The position numbers were made by a program, and so were the translations under genes. From assembly GCF_016598615.1 (NCBI RefSeq), contig NZ_CP066831.1, positions 5,270,001 to 5,334,000 of the forward strand: a stretch of DNA of 64,000 nt, in the 5' to 3' direction. The number at the start of each line of letters is the position of its first letter. Positions within the stretch are counted from its first letter, which is position 1. Source of the DNA: Streptomyces liliifuscus (GTDB lineage Bacteria; Actinomycetota; Actinomycetes; Streptomycetales; Streptomycetaceae). Of this stretch, positions 58,935 through 64,000 are shown in pieces. Under the pieces are notes generated by a model, which was not told where the DNA came from, made no database searches, and worked only from the letters and a program-made list of their open reading frames with translations.

Positions 58935-59297
58935 ATGAGCAATACGACGCCGGGTAACCGGCTCTACGGCATGATGCAGGCGCTGATGGCCGCCTTCGCG
59001 CACGACGAAGATCCTCCCTCCGCTGAAGATCGCGGTGTTGTCAGTGAGCAGGACGCCCTCGACGCTGTCCTCCACCTCGCGGGATTCCTGGACGCCCATG
59101 TCGAGGCTGGCCGGATAGCCGCAGAGGACGCCGAGCACATGGCCTCCATGTTGATGGTGATTCGCGAGCGCATCCGCCCTCTTCCGGTCGGTCTGATGGA
59201 ACGACGGGGCAGCGAGACGGACGGGGTCACCCTCGATCTGCAAGAGATGGTCGAGGGTCTCCGCACGGCTCGGGAAGAGTCCGGGAGGCAAGGCTGA
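58935..59297 (+). CDS. Unknown helical protein (120 aa)
   Basis: MSNTTPGNRLYGMMQALMAA, acidic and helical (EQDALDAVLHLAGFLDAHVEAGRIAAEDAEHMASMLMVIRERI). No motif recognised and no strong ribosome site. Convergent with the gene at 59347, so it forms the left edge of the AICE-2 cargo segment. Confidence 0.6.
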   Translation: MSNTTPGNRLYGMMQALMAAFAHDEDPPSAEDRGVVSEQDALDAVLHLAGFLDAHVEAGRIAAEDAEHMASMLMVIRERIRPLPVGLMERRGSETDGVTLDLQEMVEGLRTAREESGRQG

Positions 59298-59346
59298 TCG
59301 CTTTGACGGGGGCTTTCGTCCGCCCGCCCTCGATGCCTCGCGTGCG

Positions 59347-59964
59347 TCACGGGGGTCCCGGCGGAGACGGCAACTCCTCCAGCTTGCCGTGTTCGTCGAG
59401 TCGCCACTTCGCCCCGTCGTCATCAGTGAAGTGAAGCGACGGGCGGTTGTTGTCGACCGATTCCTCGGTCCACGAAGGCGACTCGAAGACCATTGATCGT
59501 GAAGCTCCGATCAGATGAACCGGAACGCCCCGCCGTCCTCTGTCTGGGTGCCTGACAGCGTCTGGATCCCATGCCGCTACCGCCAGGTACGGCGCGCCGA
59601 AGCGGACCATGACGTCGTGTACTGGTGCATCACTCCCGTTGACGACGTTGACGTGCCATCGGTCGTAGCCCGTCGAGTTGTTGTAGACACCGGTGCCACT
59701 GGACCCCGCCGTAGCGAATGTCATGGTGACCCTCCTGGCCTGCGACACCCGCCGTTCCTCGGCATTGGCCCGCAGCTCGGCCCGCTCCAACGTCATCGTG
59801 TCGCTCTGCTCGGCGATGAGCCGCCTCTGTTCGCCGATGAAATCGCGCTGTTCGCCAATCTGGTCCCGCTGGCTCTTCAGCGTCCACACCGCTGCACCGG
59901 CTGCGGCTGCAGCGAATACGACACCCAGCCACGTGGGGGCGTCACCCCAGTTGATCGCGCTCAT
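59347..59964 (-). CDS. Membrane-anchored coiled-coil protein of unknown function
   Basis: 205 aa. One N-terminal membrane helix (TWLGVVFAAAAAGAAVWTL), a heptad-like coiled coil (KSQRDQIGEQRDFIGEQRRLIAEQSDTMTLERAEL), then a beta-sandwich-like domain (VTMTFATAGSSGTGVYNNSTGYDRWHVNVVNGSDAPVHDV). This layout is common for orphan proteins on actinomycete elements. Only leftward gene in this part of AICE-2, so a candidate cargo or exclusion gene. Confidence 0.65.
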   Translation of the reverse strand: MSAINWGDAPTWLGVVFAAAAAGAAVWTLKSQRDQIGEQRDFIGEQRRLIAEQSDTMTLERAELRANAEERRVSQARRVTMTFATAGSSGTGVYNNSTGYDRWHVNVVNGSDAPVHDVMVRFGAPYLAVAAWDPDAVRHPDRGRRGVPVHLIGASRSMVFESPSWTEESVDNNRPSLHFTDDDGAKWRLDEHGKLEELPSPPGPP

Positions 59965-60124
59965 GGACGCAGCGTAGACGGGCTCTCCGACAGTCCCCTC
60001 GTGTGCCTTTCGAGTGCCATCACGCCACGTATCCGCAGGTCATGGCCAACGCACCGCACCCTCTATGCGGTTAGAGGGCGATACTGGATAGAGATGCTTG
60101 GGGAGAACGTGGAGGAGGTGCGCC

Positions 60125-60466
60125 ATGTCGAAGGAATCCAGGCAGGCGAAGAAGGAGCAGCGCCAGCAGCTCAAGAAGCTTCCGCTCCGGGAACGGATGG
60201 CGGCAGCCCACAGGCTGGCCGAAGGACTAGATGCGGAACTGCCTGACGAGCCGGTCACCCGCGAACGTTTTCGGGTAGACATCGAGGAGAACATCGACCT
60301 CGCAGGATTCGGCACCACCGGATTGGCTAAGTACCGGTACACGATCACGGACACGGCTACCAACCGGATCCAGAAGACCGAGTACCAGTTCTCCAAGAGC
60401 CTCGCTCAGTCAGTGGCCAACACCTACGTCACCAAGATCCTCAGCGGAAAGCACGCGATCAAATAG
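60125..60466 (+). CDS. Unknown cargo protein (113 aa)
   Basis: Basic helical N-terminus (MSKESRQAKKEQRQQLKKLP), then a compact domain (RFRVDIEENIDLAGFGTTGLAKYRYTITDTATNRIQKTEYQFSKSLAQSVANTYVTKIL). GAGGAGG 6 nt before ATG 60125. No family recognised. Confidence 0.65.
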   Translation: MSKESRQAKKEQRQQLKKLPLRERMAAAHRLAEGLDAELPDEPVTRERFRVDIEENIDLAGFGTTGLAKYRYTITDTATNRIQKTEYQFSKSLAQSVANTYVTKILSGKHAIK

Positions 60467-60503
60467 GGGAGGTAGCTCCCCGCGGCTCAGGCACACGGTT
60501 GCG

Positions 60504-60547
60504 CGCAATCGAATCGCGTCGAGGAGCAGCCGCAATCTGCCGCAATC
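60504..60547. promoter_or_regulatory. Three CGCAATC heptamers before the XRE cassette
   Basis: CGCAATC at 60504-60510, 60531-60537 and 60541-60547 (spacing 27 and 10), upstream of the 67-aa gene. The same heptamer is found three times after the XRE gene. Candidate operators. Confidence 0.65.
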
Positions 60548-60610
60548 CCCGGGCGTGCACGCTCAACCCTGCGCATGCTGGACGTCCAACCAGCGCAGAT
60601 GGAGGGCGAC

Positions 60611-60814
60611 ATGACACTCAGGTTCCTCGGCACGACCAGCGACGGCGGCGACTGCCCCACCCTGTACGAAGTCGTCGAGACCGGAGACATCGTCGTCCAG
60701 GGCGACAAGCTCACCGACCCCGAGCACCTCGACCAACTGCGGGACGTGAAGGACTCGGAGACGTTCGTCGTCATCCCGCGCGACCTGCTCACCCGCTTCG
60801 CCCCCAAGGAGTGA
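60611..60814 (+). CDS. Small protein of the XRE cassette (67 aa)
   Basis: MTLRFLGTTSDGGDCPTLYE, ending FVVIPRDLLTRFAPKE; GGAGGG is 4 nt before ATG 60611. Short beta-rich protein found upstream of DUF6879 genes in Streptomyces. Stop lies 2 nt before the next GTG. Role unknown, perhaps partner of the regulator. Confidence 0.7.
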   Translation: MTLRFLGTTSDGGDCPTLYEVVETGDIVVQGDKLTDPEHLDQLRDVKDSETFVVIPRDLLTRFAPKE

Positions 60815-60816
60815 CC

Positions 60817-61353
60817 GTGCCCGAGGTGATCCCCTTCAAGGAGATCAGCCACGTCTTTCAGGACTTCGAGCACACCGCCTGGAGACTGGAGACCCGCCGC
60901 GGCTACGCCACCGACCGCAACGGCCCGAACTGGCCCCGCTGGAAGGCCGGCGAGGACTTCACCCACGATCCGCCGGACGCCTGGCGAACCAACGTCGAGA
61001 CGCAGACGGCCGCCGGGAAGAGGTTCGAGCGGGTACGCCTCGTCGATGACCCGCTCACGGAAGGGCAGCGGTTCCTCCTCGCCCGAGCCCCGAGCAACGT
61101 CGCCGCCGGTGACGAGGTCCGCTACCTCCTCCGTACGGACGCCGTACGGCTCGGCCTGCCGGACTTCGACTTCTGGCTGATCGACTCCCGCACGCTGCTC
61201 CGGTTCGTCTTCGACGAGGACGACACCACCCTCGGCGTGACCGTCACCCAGGAGCCGGCCGAAGTCCTCGCCGCGTGCCAGGCCCGAGACGCTGCCTGGC
61301 ATTACGCGATCCGTACCGCAGAGTTCGCAGCGCGGGTACGTTCCACCGTGTGA
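60817..61353 (+). CDS. DUF6879 family protein
   Basis: 178 aa. Family hallmarks: FQDFEHTAWRLETRRGYATD, RVRLVDDPLTEGQRFLLA, and the C-terminal DFWLIDSRTLLRFVFDEDDTTLG...AEVLAACQARDAAWHYA. DUF6879 genes almost always precede XRE-DUF5753 regulators in Streptomyces; their biochemical function is not known to me. GTG start; the stop overlaps the XRE start (GTGA). Confidence 0.85.
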   Translation: MPEVIPFKEISHVFQDFEHTAWRLETRRGYATDRNGPNWPRWKAGEDFTHDPPDAWRTNVETQTAAGKRFERVRLVDDPLTEGQRFLLARAPSNVAAGDEVRYLLRTDAVRLGLPDFDFWLIDSRTLLRFVFDEDDTTLGVTVTQEPAEVLAACQARDAAWHYAIRTAEFAARVRSTV

Positions 61354-62195
61354 GCACCGATTTCCAGTCCGCCCGAATCGCCCTCGGTGCCCGGCTCCGC
61401 GAGCTGCGCACCGAGGCCGGACTCGACGGCAAGGGCCTGGCCGAACGCCTCGGCTGGCAGCGCTCCAAGGTCTCGCGCCTGGAGAACGGCAAGCAGACCC
61501 CGAGCGGCGACGACCTCAGGCTGTGGGCCGAGGCGGTCGAGCGCCCCGACGTCGCGACTGAACTGTCCGGGCGTCTCACCGGTCTGGAGACGCAGTACCG
61601 GTCGATGCGCCGGCAGTTGGCCAACGGGCACCGGGCCCGGCAGGAACAGGCGGTCGCCGAGACCGAGCACACGCAGATGATCCGGGGCCTGGAAGTCGTA
61701 CGGATCCCCGGCCTCTTCCAGACCGCGGAGTACGCGCGGCACGTGTTCGCGGCCAACGCGGCGTTCCGTCAGATCCCGGACATGGACGTTGAGGACGCGG
61801 TGCGTGCCCGGATCCGTAGGCAATCGGCCTTGTACGAGCCGGGCCGCTCGTTCCGCATGCTGATCTGGGAGGGTGCCCTGTACGCCCTCACGAGCCCGCG
61901 CGAGGTCATGGCGGCCCAACTGGACCGGCTCGTCTCCCTGATCGGCCTGGACACCGTTGAGCTCGGCGTCGTGCCGTTCTCGGCGCAGCTGCGCCGCAGC
62001 CCCTCGCACGGGTTCTGGATCTATGACCGGCGGCTCGTCATCGTGGAGACGCTGAGCACGGAGATGTGGCTGGAGGACGAGGAGAGCCTGGCCCTGTACG
62101 AGCGGGCCTGGGAGTGGCTCGATGAGTCGGCCGTCCAAGGGGCGCACGCACACCGTCTGATCGGCCGTGCCCGGGCCGCTCTCAACCTCTCGTAA
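61350..62195 (+). CDS. XRE-family regulator with DUF5753 domain
   Basis: 281 aa. HTH (ALGARLRELRTEAGLDGKGLAERLGWQRSKVSRLENGKQTPSGDDLRLW), then the DUF5753 effector domain (IRGLEVVRIPGLFQTAEYARHVFA, RQSALYEPGRSFRMLIWEGALY, LDTVELGVVPFSAQLRRSPSHGFWIYD). GTG 61350 in a GTGA overlap with DUF6879. It probably binds the CGCAATC clusters on both sides of the cassette (inference). Confidence 0.9.
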   Translation: MSTDFQSARIALGARLRELRTEAGLDGKGLAERLGWQRSKVSRLENGKQTPSGDDLRLWAEAVERPDVATELSGRLTGLETQYRSMRRQLANGHRARQEQAVAETEHTQMIRGLEVVRIPGLFQTAEYARHVFAANAAFRQIPDMDVEDAVRARIRRQSALYEPGRSFRMLIWEGALYALTSPREVMAAQLDRLVSLIGLDTVELGVVPFSAQLRRSPSHGFWIYDRRLVIVETLSTEMWLEDEESLALYERAWEWLDESAVQGAHAHRLIGRARAALNLS

Positions 62196-62225
62196 GCAAC
62201 CGGCTGCAACACCCTGCTCGGCCTT

Positions 62226-62261
62226 CGCAATCACGCGCAATCGGCGCGCACCCGCGCAATC
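62226..62261. promoter_or_regulatory. Three CGCAATC heptamers after the XRE gene
   Basis: CGCAATC at 62226-62232, 62236-62242 and 62255-62261 (spacing 10 and 19), 22 bp upstream of the 62283 gene. Same heptamer as at 60504-60547. Confidence 0.65.
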
Positions 62262-62282
62262 GGACTCCCTACGGTCCTGGCC

Positions 62283-62744
62283 ATGGCCACACAGCCCGCC
62301 CTATCGCTCCGGCAGGCAGGACAGGAATGGCTCCTCTCCTGCGCCGAACACCCCGCTCTCACACAGAAAGCGTGGGACGCGGACGACCTCGCGCCGATCC
62401 CGACCGGCACCCACTGGCGGGTCGCCGAGGCGCCGCTCGCCGGATCGATGGATGCAGTGAAGCGCATCGGCCACCACCGCGTCGGACCGGTCCTCGCGGA
62501 CGTCACCCAGTCCACGGCCTGGTGGCTCCTGCCACCCGACCTCGACGACGAGCTCGACGACGTCCGCCAGTTGACCGTGTACCCGGTCGGCTGGGTGCTG
62601 AGGTGCCCGCCTGCCCTGTTCCCGGTACGAGGCCGCGTGTGGATGGAGCGCCCCGACGGGTCTGGCCGACTGACCGATCCCACCCTGCTCGGCGCGGCGT
62701 TCGGCCCGGGCGGGCCCCAACTCCCCGCGGAGGCATTCGGATGA
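62283..62744 (+). CDS. Unknown AICE-2 protein (153 aa)
   Basis: MATQPALSLRQAGQEWLLSC with APIPTGTHWRVAEAPLAGSM and TAWWLLPPDLDDELDDV. The wording resembles the N-terminal part of actinobacterial prim-pol-like proteins (WRVAE...G), but key catalytic acids cannot be confirmed. Located under the CGCAATC cluster, so probably regulated by the XRE protein. The stop overlaps the next ATG. Confidence 0.65.
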   Translation: MATQPALSLRQAGQEWLLSCAEHPALTQKAWDADDLAPIPTGTHWRVAEAPLAGSMDAVKRIGHHRVGPVLADVTQSTAWWLLPPDLDDELDDVRQLTVYPVGWVLRCPPALFPVRGRVWMERPDGSGRLTDPTLLGAAFGPGGPQLPAEAFG

Positions 62745-63151
62745 CGACGACCCAAGACACCGACGTTCACACCATCGACGAGGAGGACGCGCCATCGCTC
62801 GGGGCACTGCTGCTGGCATCGGCAGCCAACCCGCGTCACAAGGCGGCCGTGCGCGCGCTCGTCGACGAGGAATTCCTCCTTTCGCTGGAACGCGTCCGTA
62901 CGGCGCTGGTCGTGAAGACCCCTGAGGGTCGGATGGGCTGCGACTGGGAGCGGTTCGGGAAGCGCCTGTACACCCTGGGTCTCAACGAGAGCGACCGCGC
63001 GTTCCTCGACCTCGTCCTGTCGCTCGCGGGCCCGCACCAGACGAGCCTCGCCCGCGTGCTGGAGATCGACGACCGGCGCCTTGCGATCGTCCTGCGCGCA
63101 ACGGTCCAGCTGTCCGGCTGCGACACCCTCGCGATCGGCACGCGGACTTGA
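62741..63151 (+). CDS. Unknown AICE-2 protein (136 aa)
   Basis: MTTTQDTDVHTIDEEDAPSL, helical (RHKAAVRALVDEEFLLSLERV, ESDRAFLDLVLSLAGPHQTSLARVLEIDDRRLAIVLRAT). ATGA overlap with the upstream gene. No domain recognised; a 9-bp-stem hairpin follows. Confidence 0.65.
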   Translation: MTTTQDTDVHTIDEEDAPSLGALLLASAANPRHKAAVRALVDEEFLLSLERVRTALVVKTPEGRMGCDWERFGKRLYTLGLNESDRAFLDLVLSLAGPHQTSLARVLEIDDRRLAIVLRATVQLSGCDTLAIGTRT

Positions 63152-63154
63152 GAC

Positions 63155-63197
63155 TCCCGCCCGTCCCCGCACCCCAGGCTCAAGGGGGCGGGCGGGA
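63155..63197 (+). terminator. Candidate terminator after the two-gene unit
   Basis: Perfect arms TCCCGCCCG (63155-63163) and CGGGCGGGA (63189-63197) with a 25-nt loop. The rest of the gap to 63511 has no gene; a second 8-bp inverted repeat TCCCTTCC/GGAAGGGA lies at 63378-63402. Confidence 0.5.
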
Positions 63198-63511
63198 CCA
63201 TCCCTGACGCCGCGGCGTACGCGTCTCCGCCGACCCGTCAGAGGGTGCCCGGCCTCGGCCCGGGCACGGCCGCCCTGCCCCTCCCCGGTACGAACACGGG
63301 GCGGGGCGGCCCACGGTCGGGAGGCCACGGTCGAGCCTTCACGCGGTCTCACCCGTCCAGATGACGGAGCCGTGGCCTCCCTTCCCACTACGCCGGAAGG
63401 GAACCCCACCCGCACACATCACCCCTCAGGGTCACAACACGGCTATACCCGTCACACAACGGTGCCCGTCCCACGATGATGCGACTCCACCGCACACGTC
63501 CTGGGGGGACC

Positions 63512-64000
63512 ATGCGCCACACCACTGCACTGCTCGCAGCCTGCCTGCTCGCCACGCTCACCGCTTGCGGAGGAAGCGACGACGACAAGCCCGCCGTGTC
63601 GAAAGCCACCGACACACCATCCGCCAGCACGAAGCCGACCCCGAGCCCATCGCCCACCAAGGAGACTCTCCGCCTCGGAGACACCGTCAACGTGAACTCG
63701 GGCGGCATCCAGTTCTCCGCCGCAGCGCTCGCCTACAAGGACAAGGGCATTACCAGCCCGCCGGGCATGCTGCAGGACGGGCAGAAGCTGGCCCTCGTCG
63801 AGGTCAAGGTGTGCAACCGGGACGATGAGGCGATGACGGTGAGCCCGTTCGTGTGGTCCCTGGCCTACGAGGACGGGGCGCGTGCGGAGCCCTTCCACAT
63901 GAGCGGGGCCGGGTTGCCGCAGCCGGTGTACCCGATGGACGCGAAGGTTCGTGGCGGGGATTGCGTACGCGGCAACGTCTTCTTCGAGGTGTCGGAAGGG
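63512..64000 (+). CDS. DUF4352-like lipoprotein, C-terminus cut by window edge
   Basis: 163 residues visible with no stop before the edge. Signal peptide with lipobox LTAC (MRHTTALLAACLLATLTACG), a Ser/Thr/Pro linker, then an immunoglobulin-like domain (LRLGDTVNVNSGGIQFSAAA, LALVEVKVCNRDDEAMTVSP, VRGGDCVRGNVFFEV), as in DUF4352/telomeric-repeat-factor-like lipoproteins. Such lipoproteins are sometimes cargo of mobile elements. ATG 63512 has GGGGGGA 2 nt upstream, so the spacing is short. Confidence 0.8.
   Translation, partial: MRHTTALLAACLLATLTACGGSDDDKPAVSKATDTPSASTKPTPSPSPTKETLRLGDTVNVNSGGIQFSAAALAYKDKGITSPPGMLQDGQKLALVEVKVCNRDDEAMTVSPFVWSLAYEDGARAEPFHMSGAGLPQPVYPMDAKVRGGDCVRGNVFFEVSEG

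Larger units (their letters stand above)
51346..64000. mobile_element. Second integrative conjugative element (AICE-2), right end outside the window
   Basis: Starts at the tRNA-Ser(GCT) fragment and runs past the window edge. It carries a DUF2637 Spd protein, SpdD-like membrane proteins, an FtsK-type TraB, XRE-DUF5753/DUF6879 regulators and many short genes of unknown function, but no integrase or known replication initiator within the visible part. Different in sequence from AICE-1. By analogy with AICE-1 the integrase should lie beside the intact tRNA-Ser at the unseen end. Confidence 0.85.

Noticed and set aside
51346..64000. Prophage
   Set aside because: No capsid, portal, terminase or lysis gene; FtsK-type TraB and Spd proteins identify a conjugative element.

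Overview
The window is very GC-rich chromosomal DNA from a Streptomyces-type actinomycete. GTG starts and GTGA/ATGA gene overlaps are common. The set upp, TadA-associated protein, tadA, tRNA-Ser(CGA), a 59-aa membrane protein, a Dabb protein, and the sporulation-type sigma factors SigF and SigN matches, from memory, the order around SCO4041 to SCO4034 of S. coelicolor, read in the opposite direction. No species call is made.

Layout. 1-6.2 kb: truncated CopC-CopD copper protein, SDR and cupin genes, then an iron-box-controlled divergent pair (a penicillin-acylase/GNAT fusion and a siderophore-interacting flavoprotein). 6.2-18.2 kb: DNA repair, HdeD-like, HerA-like ATPase, LytR_C, upp, tadA, tRNA-Ser, sigF, sigN, a lipoprotein. 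18.2-28.2 kb: MarR plus an MFS pump carrying extra beta-sandwich domains, YceI, two GAF-ANTAR regulators, a STAS protein, an F420/PPOX-type enzyme, TetR plus an MFS pump. 28.3-34.5 kb: a tightly overlapping operon of response regulator, histidine kinase, GT2-GtrA and GT39 glycosyltransferases, with a PQQ-propeller membrane protein divergent to it. 36-39.6 kb: amidohydrolase, ABM monooxygenase, DUF2797, HGxxPAAW-like protein and a second MarR with a large operator. A short intergenic repeat (core AGGGGCGCGGGGAACTGCG) occurs in four clusters in this chromosomal part and was not seen in the mobile elements.

39.63-51.08 kb is a complete actinomycete integrative conjugative element (AICE) of the pSAM2 type, inserted in the 3' half of tRNA-Arg(ACG). 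It carries a 49-bp att duplication, integrase, excisionase, RepSA, Spd spread proteins, an FtsK-type Tra, a KorSA-like GntR repressor with a perfect 19-bp palindrome, two Nudix genes (Pif-like), and a left-end cargo cassette of three overlapping genes of unknown function.

51.35 kb to the window end is most of a second, different AICE. It begins at a 3' fragment of tRNA-Ser(GCT), only about 230 bp past the tRNA-Arg gene, and its far end (expected integrase, replication initiator and intact tRNA-Ser) lies outside. It has a chain of small overlapping genes, a DUF2637 Spd protein and an FtsK-type TraB. A dense array of GTACCCG-like DNA motifs runs through different reading frames and non-coding DNA around tra. 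There are also tandem 16-bp near-palindromes after traB, and a small-protein/DUF6879/XRE-DUF5753 cassette flanked on both sides by triplets of the heptamer CGCAATC. The motif array, these regulatory repeats and the unknown cargo cassette are the most novel-looking material here.
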